From assembly GCF_001613365.1 (NCBI RefSeq), contig NZ_BDCF01000005.1, forward strand, positions 1 through 64,000: a stretch of 64,000 nt of DNA. Direction: 5' to 3'. Origin of the DNA: Nocardia xishanensis NBRC 101358. Its GTDB lineage: Bacteria; Actinomycetota; Actinomycetes; Mycobacteriales; Mycobacteriaceae. Position numbers and translations under genes: made by a program. Below the pieces are notes generated by a model. The model saw nothing but the letters and a program-made list of their open reading frames with translations, did not search any database and was not told where the DNA came from. Of this stretch, positions 1 to 8,101 are shown piece after piece (positions within the stretch are counted from its first letter, which is position 1; each line of letters begins with the position of its first letter).

Positions 1-541
1 CGATCTGATGTGATCCGGCCGCACCTGGATGGGCGACCACCACCGTGGTCGAGGCAAGGCTGTACCGGCCGAGCGATTGGACATGATCGTTCGAGATTCC
101 GGCGACGATGACCCAGTCGGTGGACAGGATGACCTTGACGGGGTTCTGGGTCTTGTCCACTTCGGCGATCGCCCGGCCTATTGCGGCCTCCTTGTTGGCG
201 GAGATCGCCGCGGGGCAGGTTGAAATCGCGGGGTTGTTGTACGCGTGACGGTCTTCGCTGATCCAATTTTCGACCGTCGATTCATCCAGCACGTAATCAT
301 CACCGGTCACGCGATAATAGTGGTCGAACAATTTTTTGGCGACGGGGCGATCTCTCGAGCTGAAGTAGATCCCCACGGCCGCCGCTTGGGTGGCATTGGC
401 TTGAATCAACTCGCCGGTGAAATCGTGAAGCGTCTTGAATTTACTCGTGTCCACTACCGGAAAATTTGGATGGATAGAAGTGTCGTAGCTCTTGATCGGC
501 GGAGCCTGTCCATTCTCGCCACCTAGAACTTCCTCGTACAT
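1..541 (-). CDS. Hypothetical protein, 5' part only (gene continues past the left edge)
   Basis: An open minus-strand frame runs from an ATG at 541 to the window edge, giving 180 codons without a stop. The start is supported by GGAG six bases upstream; the frame is open 21 codons further upstream, back to a TGA, so a longer product is possible. The product begins MYEEVLGGENGQ and contains stretches such as FKTLHDFTGELIQANAT, KKLFDHYYRVTGDDYVLD and TQNPVKVILSTDWVIVAG. It has no signal peptide or membrane segment in the visible part. I do not recognise the family. Codon use is less GC-rich than in neighbouring genes (for example AAA, TTG, TAT and AAT codons), which suggests acquired DNA. Confidence that it is coding is good; function is unknown. 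Confidence 0.6.
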   Translation of the reverse strand, partial: MYEEVLGGENGQAPPIKSYDTSIHPNFPVVDTSKFKTLHDFTGELIQANATQAAAVGIYFSSRDRPVAKKLFDHYYRVTGDDYVLDESTVENWISEDRHAYNNPAISTCPAAISANKEAAIGRAIAEVDKTQNPVKVILSTDWVIVAGISNDHVQSLGRYSLASTTVVVAHPGAAGSHQI

Positions 542-885
542 CACATTCTCCAACTCGCAGGCCTTCGATACTCCTGCGGGGTCCGATTCCGGTCAGCCAC
601 TCGGACTCTACTTCGCCGGGGGTTCGATGGCCACTCGCGGTAGCACCGAATCGGCTGCGGTGCAGCGCATCCGGGTTATCGGCGGTCAGTCCAATCGCAA
701 TCCGTGCAGGGCGAGCTAGTACTCCAGCCGCAGTTCGTGATGTTGTTGGGTCGCACGCGGTTTCGTGCTGGCGCGCCACCCGCCACGCGCGTCGGCGCCG
801 AGCGGTTGGACGCCAGGTAATGCGGTCTGACATCCGCGGTGCGAGGTGGGCGAGGTTGCATATCCCGCCCTCACCACCGGAATCA
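542..885. other. Intergenic stretch with no supported gene
   Basis: About 340 bases between the partial left-edge gene and the first 39-bp repeat. Short open frames occur on both strands, but their translations are rich in Arg, Pro and Ser and look like frame shadows. No terminator or clear operator was seen. It probably contains the promoter of the leftward gene. Confidence 0.4.
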
Positions 886-924
886 TCGGTCGATCAGCGG
901 ACGACCGGGAACCGACCTGAGCGC
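886..924. repeat. 39-bp direct repeat, left copy
   Basis: The sequence TCGGTCGATCAGCGGACGAC, continuing to 924, matches 2316-2354 at 37 of 39 positions, in the same orientation. On the minus strand both copies encode the residues RSGRFPVVR followed by a stop, which is the C-terminus of the NUDIX remnant at 2324-2557. The left copy has no NUDIX sequence upstream of it, so it is an isolated scrap of that gene end. The two copies bracket the DUF6545-like membrane gene. Confidence 0.85.
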
Positions 925-1181
925 ACAGCGTGGAGTCCGAAGTGGTCGGCGATGTGTAAACCGTGGTGTGTGAATCTCAGTATTCTGACCTCGGCGGTGA
1001 TCGGGCAAGGGCCTCGGCGCCAGGGCAATTCGGGCTGGCGGCGATCACGATTCGGGCCAGCGGTGTGGCGATTTGGGCGGGCGGGACTTCGTACTGCGAC
1101 GTCAGACGGGGGAGTGGGCGCTGAGGCGGCGGCAGTATTCTCCGACGGGCACGAGTTCCGCCGGACCAAGAGGATGCGTCG
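925..1181. other. Region upstream of the membrane gene, no gene recognised
   Basis: 257 bases between the left repeat and the membrane gene. Relatives of this membrane gene are often preceded by a small regulatory gene, but I find no helix-turn-helix protein here on either strand. It presumably contains the promoter. Confidence 0.3.
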
Positions 1182-2522
1182 ATGTCGTCACCGATACCGG
1201 GAGCCCTAGCCTGGGCGGTGATCGGTTACGTCGCGGTTCTCTTGGCGGGTCGGTTCTGGCTCGTCGGCGGCGCTGCTATGGATCGGCTCGTGAACCGCAT
1301 GGGTCTGTGGAGCATCGCGGCTCTGCTGATGTACCGGTGCGCATCGACGCCGACCCTCGATGACCCGGCGAATCAGGTTGCCCTTGGCTGCGTTCTCATG
1401 AACACCACATACCTGTACAGCATCGGTCGGCTTGTCGGCGCCGATGCTGAGCAGGACGTTGTCAGGCGCCACCAGCGCAACGGCGCTCTGCTCGCCTTGG
1501 CCGCGACGGCCTCGATAGTCCTGACCGCGACATCAGCGAGATACTCGGGACGATCTGTCGACCTGCGCCTCGTGGAGGATGCACTGGGCATCGGCTGCGC
1601 CTTCGCGGTACCACTCACCTACAACACGGTTGTGTTCACTCGCAGATGTCTGGGCGCACTCCGCGATGTCGATACCCCGCGCGCGGCGCGGATCGTGTGC
1701 ATCGGCCTGATCGGCAGCAATGTCATTCTCTGGGGCGCGCTGGCACTCTCGCTTTTCCAGCCGGCCACCGGGTGGCCCGACGGACCGCAACTGTCGCTGG
1801 TTCAGGCCGCGTTCACCTTGTGGGTCGCGATCGATTCGACACTGCTTGCGATGCCGCTGGTCGCGGAGCTGGTGCTGCGAGCGGGTATGGATCGCGCCAC
1901 CAGGACCTGCCGTCGGCTGTTGCCGCTGTGGCGTGATCTCACCGCTGCGGTCCCGCAAATCGTCATGCCCGCCGATCCGCGGCACGGCTCTGATCCAGCC
2001 ACCCGCCTCTTGAGAATGACCGTGGAGATCCGCGACGCGATGCTCCACCTAGGCCCTTACCTTCCGCCCGAAACCGATGAAACGCAACGCAATACGGTCC
2101 CAGAGCCCGAATCGGACCGCGCGCTTACCGATTACGCCCATCGGCTGATACGGGCGGCGCAGGCCAGAAAGGCGGGCCTACCACCCGCAGGCACCGGCGC
2201 ACCACCGCCATTGCCTGTAATCGCGCACGATTTCGACACCGAGCTTTCGCACCTGATGGACCTGGCCCGCGTCTGGCCGCGGGCCAGGGCTGCGGCGGAA
2301 CCAGCCGACCGCGCGTCGGTCGATCAGCGAACGACCGGGAACCGGCCTGAGCGCCAGTCATCGATGCGACGGCGGATGCTGTCGAGCATCGGTAGTTCGT
2401 CGATCTCGTCCGGCGCGAACCAGGCGACCTCGTGCGACTCGTCCGAGACCGCCAGTTCGCCGCCGACGGGACGGCCCAGCAGGCAAATCGAAAACTCTTG
2501 CCGGACTTCGCCATCGGCGTAG
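1182..2522 (+). CDS. Seven-TM membrane protein of the MAB_1171c / DUF6545 type, with an aberrant C-terminus
   Basis: Predicted integral membrane protein of 446 residues. Seven hydrophobic segments are visible between about residues 8 and 235. They are followed by a cytoplasmic part with LLPLWRDLTAAVPQIV and MTVEIRDAMLHLGPYLPP, which resemble the conserved tail of MAB_1171c-like (DUF6545) proteins. The function of that family is not established. From about residue 379 on, the frame crosses the right 39-bp repeat and continues antisense to the NUDIX remnant. The last 68 residues (rich in Ser, Arg and Thr) are therefore probably not native; family members are usually near 380-400 residues. The start ATG follows AAGAGGATGCG. 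The gene lies wholly between the repeats apart from this tail, suggesting it arrived as a unit. Confidence 0.7.
   Translation: MSSPIPGALAWAVIGYVAVLLAGRFWLVGGAAMDRLVNRMGLWSIAALLMYRCASTPTLDDPANQVALGCVLMNTTYLYSIGRLVGADAEQDVVRRHQRNGALLALAATASIVLTATSARYSGRSVDLRLVEDALGIGCAFAVPLTYNTVVFTRRCLGALRDVDTPRAARIVCIGLIGSNVILWGALALSLFQPATGWPDGPQLSLVQAAFTLWVAIDSTLLAMPLVAELVLRAGMDRATRTCRRLLPLWRDLTAAVPQIVMPADPRHGSDPATRLLRMTVEIRDAMLHLGPYLPPETDETQRNTVPEPESDRALTDYAHRLIRAAQARKAGLPPAGTGAPPPLPVIAHDFDTELSHLMDLARVWPRARAAAEPADRASVDQRTTGNRPERQSSMRRRMLSSIGSSSISSGANQATSCDSSETASSPPTGRPSRQIENSCRTSPSA
2316..2354. repeat. 39-bp direct repeat, right copy
   Basis: Matches 886-924 at 37 of 39 positions in the same orientation. 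This copy lies at the 3' end of the NUDIX remnant (minus strand, RSGRFPVVR-stop) and also inside the 3' part of the rightward membrane gene. The spacing between copies is 1430 bp. The arrangement resembles the footprint of an insertion or of a recombination between duplicated gene ends, but no recombinase is nearby. Confidence 0.85.
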
Positions 2523-2557
2523 GTGAAGACGTGGCCGGGATTCGCGCTCTCGTTCGC
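2324..2557 (-). pseudogene. NUDIX hydrolase, C-terminal remnant
   Basis: The minus-strand frame reads NPGHVFTYADGEVRQEFS, then a VSDESHEVAWFAPDEIDEL-like stretch and DSIRRRIDDWRSGRFPVVR-stop, about 77 residues. This is the typical C-terminal half of actinobacterial NUDIX hydrolases. The N-terminal half with the NUDIX box (GX5EX7REUXEEXGU) is missing: upstream of about 2557 the frame becomes shadow of hemC. There is no plausible start codon at the boundary. I infer a truncated, non-functional gene whose 5' part was lost when the region next to hemC was rearranged. Confidence 0.75.
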
Positions 2558-2609
2558 GAGTCGCTTCGCCGTGCGGTGAGGGCGGCATGGCGGGCCAAGC
2601 GGTGCGGTA

Positions 2610-3539
2610 TCAGTGCGGGATGGAATCGATGAGCGCGCGAGCGCCTTGGCGGAGCAGGTCGGCGCCGACGAAGAAGCCAAGGGCCTTCGGGTCCTCGGGC
2701 ACGCCCCAGTGTTTGGCGTCCAACCACCGGCTGCCGTCGCTGTCGAAAACCTTGCCGTGCAAGGTGAGCCGTCCCGCGGGGTCGGTGGTGGCGTACCCGG
2801 CGATGGGGGAGTTGCAGTGGCCCTGTAGCGCGTGCAGCATGGCGCGTTCGGCGTCGGCGTGCCGGTGCGTCTCCGGGTGATCCAGTTCGCCGCCGACATC
2901 GCGCAGCCAGGCGTCGTCGGCGCGGCATTCCAGCGCGATGACGCCCGCGCCGACCGGCGGGCACATGATGTCCAGGTCGAGGATCTCGGTGATGCGGTGT
3001 TCCTGGCCGACCCGGTGCAGTCCGGCCACCGCCGCGATGAGCACGTCGACGTGGCCCTCCTCGAGCCGTGCCAGACGGGTGTTCACGTTGCCGCGCAACG
3101 GTTTCACGGTGAGGTGCGGGAAATGCAGATTCAGCTGCGCCTTTCGGCGCACCGAACTGGTGCCGACCACGGTGCCCTCCGGCAGCTCCGCCAATGGCGC
3201 GCCGCTCGCGGTGATCACCGCGTCGTGCACGTCCTCGCGGGCCAGGAATCCGGCGAAGGCCAAGCCGTCCGGCACCGGGATGTCGCCGGGAATGTCCTTG
3301 AGGCAGTGCACCGCGAGGTCGGCCTCGTCGGTCTGGAGGGCGAGGTCGATCTCCTTGACGAAGGCGCCCTTGCCGCCGAGTTTCGACAGATCCCCCATCC
3401 AGCGGTCGCCCGCGGTGGTCACCTTCACCAGCTCGCTGTCCACCCCCAGCCCGGCCAGCAGTGCCGCCACGTGCTCGGCTTGCGCGAGCGCCATGGGGCT
3501 GGATCGGGTAGCGATGCGAATGATGCGCGTCCGCGACAT
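2610..3539 (-). CDS. hemC: Hydroxymethylbilane synthase (porphobilinogen deaminase) paralogue
   Basis: 309 residues. The enzyme polymerises four porphobilinogens to hydroxymethylbilane in tetrapyrrole synthesis. Visible family features are IATRSSPMALAQA near the N-terminus, TTAGDRW at 41-47, KGAFVKEID at 57-65, GTSSVRRKAQL at 126-136, the PLRGNVNTRL cofactor-binding stretch at 147-156 and LQGHCNSPIAGYA at 238-250, where Cys242 is the expected dipyrromethane-cofactor cysteine. The usual HSxKDxP motif is HCLKDIP here (78-84). No hemA, hemB or hemD lies nearby, so this may be a secondary copy rather than the housekeeping gene; that is inference. It is divergent from the gene at 3595. Confidence 0.85.
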   Translation of the reverse strand: MSRTRIIRIATRSSPMALAQAEHVAALLAGLGVDSELVKVTTAGDRWMGDLSKLGGKGAFVKEIDLALQTDEADLAVHCLKDIPGDIPVPDGLAFAGFLAREDVHDAVITASGAPLAELPEGTVVGTSSVRRKAQLNLHFPHLTVKPLRGNVNTRLARLEEGHVDVLIAAVAGLHRVGQEHRITEILDLDIMCPPVGAGVIALECRADDAWLRDVGGELDHPETHRHADAERAMLHALQGHCNSPIAGYATTDPAGRLTLHGKVFDSDGSRWLDAKHWGVPEDPKALGFFVGADLLRQGARALIDSIPH

Positions 3540-3594
3540 GGGCAGCAGACTACTCCCGGGGTGATCGCCCCGTCGCCGAGGGCAAGGAGAAGTG

Positions 3595-4092
3595 ATGAGC
3601 TGGAACGCCGCCGGGCTGCTGGTGCAGGGTGAGGTCGGATCCCATGTGCTCGCGGCGCTGCCGGGAGACCCCCGTGAATCGGGCGAAAAAGGTTCGGGCG
3701 ACGAGGTTTTCAGTAGCGGCTTTGCCGCCGATTACGCGGTCGCGACGGTCGGCGGCTGGACCGTGCTCGCCGACCCGTGGATCAGCGCGCTCTACGACGA
3801 GGAACTGTCGCCGCGCCTGGCCGAAGGACGCCGGGTGCTGACGTTCATCGCCAACGGGATGACCGATACCTACGGCATGGGCTGGTACATCGACGGCGCT
3901 GTCGTGCGCGATGTGCTCGTGGTCGAAGGGGAAACGGTCGCCGAGGAAGGGGTCCCGCTGCCCGAAGAGGAGGGGATCGCTCTGTCGGAGGAGGACGATG
4001 TCTTCGCCCTGATCGCGCGGCTCACCGGGGTGGACTTCGGAACCATCGCGGAGGCCGAGTATCGCTTCCTGATCAACACCGGAGCGGAGTGA
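3595..4092 (+). CDS. Small acidic hypothetical protein (DUF6461-like)
   Basis: 165-residue soluble acidic protein with no signal peptide or membrane segment. It contains GGWTVLADPWISALYD, NGMTDTYGMGWYIDG and a Glu-rich segment (PLPEEEGIALSEEDDV), and ends in DFGTIAEAEYRFLINTG. It resembles the DUF6461 family, whose role is unknown. I chose ATG 3595 over the in-frame GTG at 3592 because AGGAG at 3585-3589 has proper spacing only to the ATG. It is divergent from hemC by 55 bp and convergent with the MFS gene, with a strong hairpin between them. Confidence 0.65.
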   Translation: MSWNAAGLLVQGEVGSHVLAALPGDPRESGEKGSGDEVFSSGFAADYAVATVGGWTVLADPWISALYDEELSPRLAEGRRVLTFIANGMTDTYGMGWYIDGAVVRDVLVVEGETVAEEGVPLPEEEGIALSEEDDVFALIARLTGVDFGTIAEAEYRFLINTGAE

Positions 4093-4095
4093 CGC

Positions 4096-4128
4096 GCGGC
4101 GGGGCCGGTCGGTGACCGGCCCCGCCGC
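4096..4128. terminator. Bidirectional hairpin terminator
   Basis: A perfect 15-bp stem, GCGGCGGGGCCGGTC paired with GACCGGCCCCGCCGC around a GGT loop, lies between two convergent genes. There is no T-tract, which is common for high-GC actinobacteria. Confidence 0.75.
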
Positions 4129-4139
4129 GAGCGTCGGCG

Positions 4140-5774
4140 TCAGTAGGCGCTGCCACCGGTCGCCGGGGTGCGGCCGTGCCGCATGACCACCGCGATGAGC
4201 AGTGCCAGTGCCGAGGCGCCCGCCGCGACCCAGAAGCCAAGCTCGTAGCCGTGGTCGCCGAAGATGCCTGGCACCGGGCTCGGTGGAGCGGGTTGACCCG
4301 CGACGCTGACCAGCGCCCGCATCGGGCTGGCGTTCAGGAACGCCGTGACGATGGCCAGCCCGATCGCCACGCCCATGGACTGCATGACCCCGAGCATGCC
4401 CAGGCTGATGCCCTGCTGTTCCTGCGGGACCGCCTCGACCATGAGGATCGGCATGGCCGCGTAGTAGAACCCGAATCCGATGCCGAACGCGGCGCTCACC
4501 CAGAGAAAGGTCACCCAGGTGTGCGGGAGCACGGCGTAGCAGACCCCCGCGCCGACGAACAACGCGAGCGCAACGATCAGCGGCAGCCGGGCGCCGATCC
4601 GGCGGGCCAGCGCACCGGCCAGCGCGCCGCACAGCATCGCGAGCACGGCTTGCAGCAGAGCGATGCGGACCGCGAATTCCAAGAGGGTGTAACCGTTTCC
4701 GTAGGTGTAGCCGGGATCGAGGGTCACCTGCACGGCCTCGGCCGGTATCGGTTGTCCGGTCTGCTGCTGGATATGCGCCAGCGTGGCCTGCTGCACGCCC
4801 GCGGTGACAGTGGCCTGGTCAGGCGTCTGCGTCATGTAGCCGAGCGCGTAGGACTGCACGCCGATCAGGAACGACGCGAACAGCGCGCCGGCGAGCACGA
4901 GCGCGACCCTCGGGTGGAACAGCAACCGCATGTCCATGATCGGCCTGCTGACCCGGTTCTCGATCACCACGAACAGCACGATCAGCACGAGACCGGCCGC
5001 GAGCCAGGCCAGCGTCGTCGGCCTGCTCCAGCCCCAGTCCTGGCCCTTGTCCAGGTAGATCAGGGTGAGGCCGGCGCCCGCGGACAGCAGTACCGCGCCG
5101 ACGACGTCGATGCGTTCCGGCACGCGCAGCTTGGACTCCGGCACCACGAAGTAGACCAGCGGCAGCATCAGCAGCGTGAACCCGGCCAGGCACCAGAAGA
5201 TCGCGCGCCAGCTGTAGTTGTCCACCAGGAACCCGCCGAGCAGCGGACCCGCGATGGCCGAGAGGCCGAGACCCGTCGCGGTGATGCCGAGGCCGATCGG
5301 AACGTACTTGCGCGGCATCAGATCCCGGATCAAGCCGTAGGCGATGACGGCGGTCGCGATGGCGGTCGCCTGGAGCCCGCGCCCGAGCAGGAACAGCGCC
5401 CAGTTCGAGGTGATCGCGTCGAGCGCGCAGCCGAGCATGAACAGCACGCCGCAGACGAGGAACATCCGCTTCTTGCCCCAGACGTCGCTCATCTTGCCGA
5501 TCAGCGGCGAGGCGGCCGCGCCGATGAGACCGAAAACGATGATGGCCCAGTTGATGTTCGCGCCGACGCCGGGAAAGGTCGGCGCGATCTTCTGTAGTGC
5601 CGCGGCCACGATCGTGTACTGCATCGGGGCGACCTCGGTGAACAGCACGATGACCGCGAGCACCGCGAAGATCCGGCCGCGCGACGCGCCGTCGAGTCTT
5701 CCGGTGCCGTCGGCGGATTCGGAGACGACGCCCGGACTTTCGGTGGTCGCGGGGTCGCGGGGAATGGTGGACAT
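4140..5774 (-). CDS. MFS drug exporter, 14-TM DHA2 (EmrB/QacA) type
   Basis: 544 residues. Proton-driven efflux permease of the cytoplasmic membrane. Visible features are the motif-A-like GKMSDVWGKKRMF between TM2 and TM3, LLGRGLQATAIATAVIAYGLIRDL, and motif C-like GLGLSAIAGPLLGGFLVD. A long polar loop, rich in Gln and including TVTAGVQQATLAHIQQQTG, lies in the C-terminal half. I chose ATG 5774 because GGAGGG stands seven bases upstream; an in-frame upstream start would add 28 implausible residues. It is divergent from the PadR-type regulator at 5903, a standard repressor/exporter pair. The substrate is unknown; the shared operator with ribBA suggests a flavin-related or GTP-derived compound (inference). 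Confidence 0.85.
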   Translation of the reverse strand: MSTIPRDPATTESPGVVSESADGTGRLDGASRGRIFAVLAVIVLFTEVAPMQYTIVAAALQKIAPTFPGVGANINWAIIVFGLIGAAASPLIGKMSDVWGKKRMFLVCGVLFMLGCALDAITSNWALFLLGRGLQATAIATAVIAYGLIRDLMPRKYVPIGLGITATGLGLSAIAGPLLGGFLVDNYSWRAIFWCLAGFTLLMLPLVYFVVPESKLRVPERIDVVGAVLLSAGAGLTLIYLDKGQDWGWSRPTTLAWLAAGLVLIVLFVVIENRVSRPIMDMRLLFHPRVALVLAGALFASFLIGVQSYALGYMTQTPDQATVTAGVQQATLAHIQQQTGQPIPAEAVQVTLDPGYTYGNGYTLLEFAVRIALLQAVLAMLCGALAGALARRIGARLPLIVALALFVGAGVCYAVLPHTWVTFLWVSAAFGIGFGFYYAAMPILMVEAVPQEQQGISLGMLGVMQSMGVAIGLAIVTAFLNASPMRALVSVAGQPAPPSPVPGIFGDHGYELGFWVAAGASALALLIAVVMRHGRTPATGGSAY

Positions 5775-5876
5775 GGATCGCCCTCCGATGTTCTGGTGAT
5801 ACGTGTTGTGAAACCTGTCACACCGGGGCCGGATCGATGCCTCGCGAATCCCACTCACCGAGATTTCTCACCTGTC

Positions 5877-5895
5877 ATATGCCTAGGCGATATAG
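5877..5895. promoter_or_regulatory. Putative PadR operator, copy 1
   Basis: On the minus strand this reads CTATATCGCCTAGGCATAT. The site at 6569-6587 reads CTATATCGATTAGGGATAT, giving 16 of 19 identical bases. Copy 1 overlaps the TATAGT -10 element (5891-5896) of the PadR gene, so occupancy would repress the regulator itself, and it lies upstream of the divergent exporter. Confidence 0.6.
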
Positions 5896-5896
5896 T
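5891..5896 (+). promoter_or_regulatory. -10 element of the PadR gene, leaderless start
   Basis: TATAGT stands six bases before the GTG at 5903, so transcription would begin at or next to the start codon. No Shine-Dalgarno sequence precedes that GTG. This is the usual picture of a leaderless actinobacterial transcript. Confidence 0.5.
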
Positions 5897-5902
5897 CCTA
5901 GC

Positions 5903-6538
5903 GTGACCGATGCCAAGCCTGTTTCCGTGGACGCCGGGGTGCCCGATCTACCGACGACGAGCTGGGCCGTGCTCGGAATGCTCTCGCACGCCGAGGAATT
6001 GTCCGGCTACGACCTGAAGAAGTGGGCCGACTGGAGCCTTCAGTTCTTCTACTGGAGTCCGTCGTTCAGCCAGATCTACGCCGAGCTCAAGCGACTGGAG
6101 AAGCACGGCTACGCCACCTCGCGCACCGTGCTGCAGGACGACGGCGTGCGCGGCAAGCGGATGTACGCCATCACCGAGGCCGGTCGCGCGGCGGCCGCGC
6201 ACTGGGTCAATCACGCGCCGGTCGAAGCGCCCGTGCTCAAGCACAGCGTGATGCTGCGCGCTTGGCTCGGCCACCTCGCCGAACCGGACCGGCTGCGCGA
6301 GATCCTCACCGAGCACATCGGCTACGCCGAGCGGATGCGCAAGCTCGCCGAGGTGGACGCCGAGGGCGCCGAGGAGAATCCGGACTGGGCCTTTCCCGGC
6401 GCGGTGCTGCGCTGGTGTGTGCGGCACTACGAGGCCGAGCGGGACTTCGCGCGGGAGTTGCTGGCCGACGTCGACAAGCTCGCCGAGGAGCGGCGTCCCA
6501 AGCGCGCCGCCAAGGGCAAGGGGCGTCGCGCGTCCTGA
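5903..6538 (+). CDS. PadR-family transcriptional regulator
   Basis: 211 residues. The N-terminal winged helix-turn-helix starts at TSWAVLGMLSHAEELSGYDLKK and continues through FSQIYAELKRLEKHGYATSR, the usual PadR recognition-helix region. It is followed by a wing with GVRGKRMYAITEAGRAAAAHW. The C-terminal part (YAERMRKLAEVDAEGAE, YEAERDFARELLADVDKLAEE) is helical and suits the Vir-type dimerisation domain. The start is placed at GTG 5903 because of the -10 hexamer six bases upstream. The tail is Lys/Arg-rich. It probably represses itself, the divergent MFS exporter and, through the second operator, ribBA. Confidence 0.85.
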   Translation: MTDAKPVSVDAGVPDLPTTSWAVLGMLSHAEELSGYDLKKWADWSLQFFYWSPSFSQIYAELKRLEKHGYATSRTVLQDDGVRGKRMYAITEAGRAAAAHWVNHAPVEAPVLKHSVMLRAWLGHLAEPDRLREILTEHIGYAERMRKLAEVDAEGAEENPDWAFPGAVLRWCVRHYEAERDFARELLADVDKLAEERRPKRAAKGKGRRAS

Positions 6539-6568
6539 GCGTGGCCCGCTGAGCGGGACTACCGCTTT

Positions 6569-6587
6569 CTATATCGATTAGGGATAT
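6569..6587. promoter_or_regulatory. Putative PadR operator, copy 2, upstream of ribBA
   Basis: CTATATCGATTAGGGATAT matches copy 1 (minus strand of 5877-5895) at 16 of 19 positions. It lies in the 78-bp gap between padR and ribBA, 30 bp before the ribBA start. It stands out as AT-rich in GC-rich surroundings. It puts ribBA into the same proposed regulon as the exporter. Confidence 0.6.
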
Positions 6588-6616
6588 TTCTACTAGTCAT
6601 ATAGGAGGAGGTGGTC

Positions 6617-7870
6617 ATGCGTACCGAATTCGCAGGACAGCGGACGTTGGATCCGGTCGAGACGGCGATCGCGGCGATCGCCGCGGGCGGGATGGCGGTC
6701 GTCGTCGACGACGAGAACCGCGAGAACGAGGGCGATCTGATCCTCGCCGCGGAACTGGCGACCACGGAGTCCATCGCGTTCCTGGTCCGCCACACCAGCG
6801 GCGTGCTGTGCGCCCCGATGGCCGGACCCGATCTGGACCGCCTGCTGCTGCCGCCGATGACCGCGGTCAACGAGGACCCGAAAGGCACCGCGTACACCGT
6901 GTCGGTCGACGCGGCGCACGGCGTCGGCACCGGCATCTCGGCCGCCGACCGCGCCCACACGCTGCGCACGCTCGCCGACCCGCGCACCGAGGCGCACGAG
7001 CTCACCCGTCCCGGGCACGTCTTCCCGTTGCGCGCCCACCCGAGCGGCGTGCTCGGCAGGGCGGGGCACACGGAGGCGGCGGTGGATCTCGTCCGCCTCG
7101 CCGGACTGCGCCCGGCCGGGGTGATCGCGGAGGTCGTGCGTGACGACGGCGCCATGGCCAGGCTGCCGGAGCTGTGGGAGTTCGCGCGCGCCCACGGCCT
7201 GCCGATCATCTCGATCGCCGACCTGATCGAGTACCGCCGCCGGGTCGAGCGGACGGTGACCCGGGTGGTGCAGACCAGGATGCCGACCGAGTACGGCGAG
7301 TTCCGCCTCGTCGGCTACCGCGACGAGCTCACCGGAAGCGAAGCGCTCGCCATGGTCTTCGGCGAAACGGGCGCGGACGCGGTGCTCGCGCGGCTGCATT
7401 CGGAATGCCTCACCGGCGACGCGCTCGGCTCGCTGCGCTGCGACTGCGGCGACCAACTCGACGCGGCACTGCGCGCGGTCGCCGCCGAGGGGAGCGGCGT
7501 GGTGGTGTATCTGCGCGGGCAGGAGGGGCGCGGCATCGGACTGCTGAACAAGTTGCGCGCCTACGAGCTTCAGGATCTGGGCGCCGACACGGTCGAGGCC
7601 AACGTGGCGCTCGGGCTGCCGGTGGACGCGCGCCGCTACGCGGCGGGCGCGCAGGTGCTCGCCGATCTCGGCGTCCGCTCGGTGCGCCTGCTGAGCAACA
7701 ATCCGGCCAAACAGGCCGGACTCGAGGAGCACGGCATCGCCGTGGTGCGCACGGTGCCGCTGCAATCGACGCCGACCGAGCACAACATCCGATACCTGCG
7801 TGCCAAGCGCGACCGGATGGACCACCAGCTGCCGAAGATGGACGCGGAGCTGGAGCGCGCCAGCTCCTGA
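6617..7870 (+). CDS. ribBA: Bifunctional 3,4-dihydroxy-2-butanone-4-phosphate synthase / GTP cyclohydrolase II
   Basis: 417 residues. It catalyses two first steps of riboflavin synthesis. The N-terminal RibB domain (1 to about 205) has [41 protein letters not shown] and [14 protein letters not shown]. The C-terminal RibA domain (about 210-400) has the zinc-binding [36 protein letters not shown] and [12 protein letters not shown]. Both domains look intact. AGGAGGAG at 6603-6610 supports ATG 6617. No ribG, ribE or ribH lies beside it. Placed behind a PadR regulator and sharing its operator, it may be a dedicated second copy that feeds a flavin- or pteridine-like product to the neighbouring exporter (inference). 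Confidence 0.9.
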   Translation: MRTEFAGQRTLDPVETAIAAIAAGGMAVVVDDENRENEGDLILAAELATTESIAFLVRHTSGVLCAPMAGPDLDRLLLPPMTAVNEDPKGTAYTVSVDAAHGVGTGISAADRAHTLRTLADPRTEAHELTRPGHVFPLRAHPSGVLGRAGHTEAAVDLVRLAGLRPAGVIAEVVRDDGAMARLPELWEFARAHGLPIISIADLIEYRRRVERTVTRVVQTRMPTEYGEFRLVGYRDELTGSEALAMVFGETGADAVLARLHSECLTGDALGSLRCDCGDQLDAALRAVAAEGSGVVVYLRGQEGRGIGLLNKLRAYELQDLGADTVEANVALGLPVDARRYAAGAQVLADLGVRSVRLLSNNPAKQAGLEEHGIAVVRTVPLQSTPTEHNIRYLRAKRDRMDHQLPKMDAELERASS

Positions 7871-8101
7871 GAGGGCGCGGCCGGAGCGGGGCGGATGGAG
7901 TACGAGGGGAATCGGATCTTTTCCGGTTCGGTGGTCCCGGTGGCGGGTGAATGCTGGCTATTTGCTTCCGGTTTGCCCTCTGCTGAACCCCGCACGGTGA
8001 AGAATTTCCGTTCGGGCCGCGCGGTATGAATTCTGCTGCTTTCCTTGTCGAGTCAGGATCGACAGTCCGCGAGCGGGGAGAGCTGGAAGCCGGGGACAGG
8101 G

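Noticed and set aside
4176..5597. Long plus-strand open frame opposite the MFS exporter
   Set aside because: Composition is His/Arg/Gln/Asp-rich and without any family feature; it is an antisense shadow of a high-GC gene.
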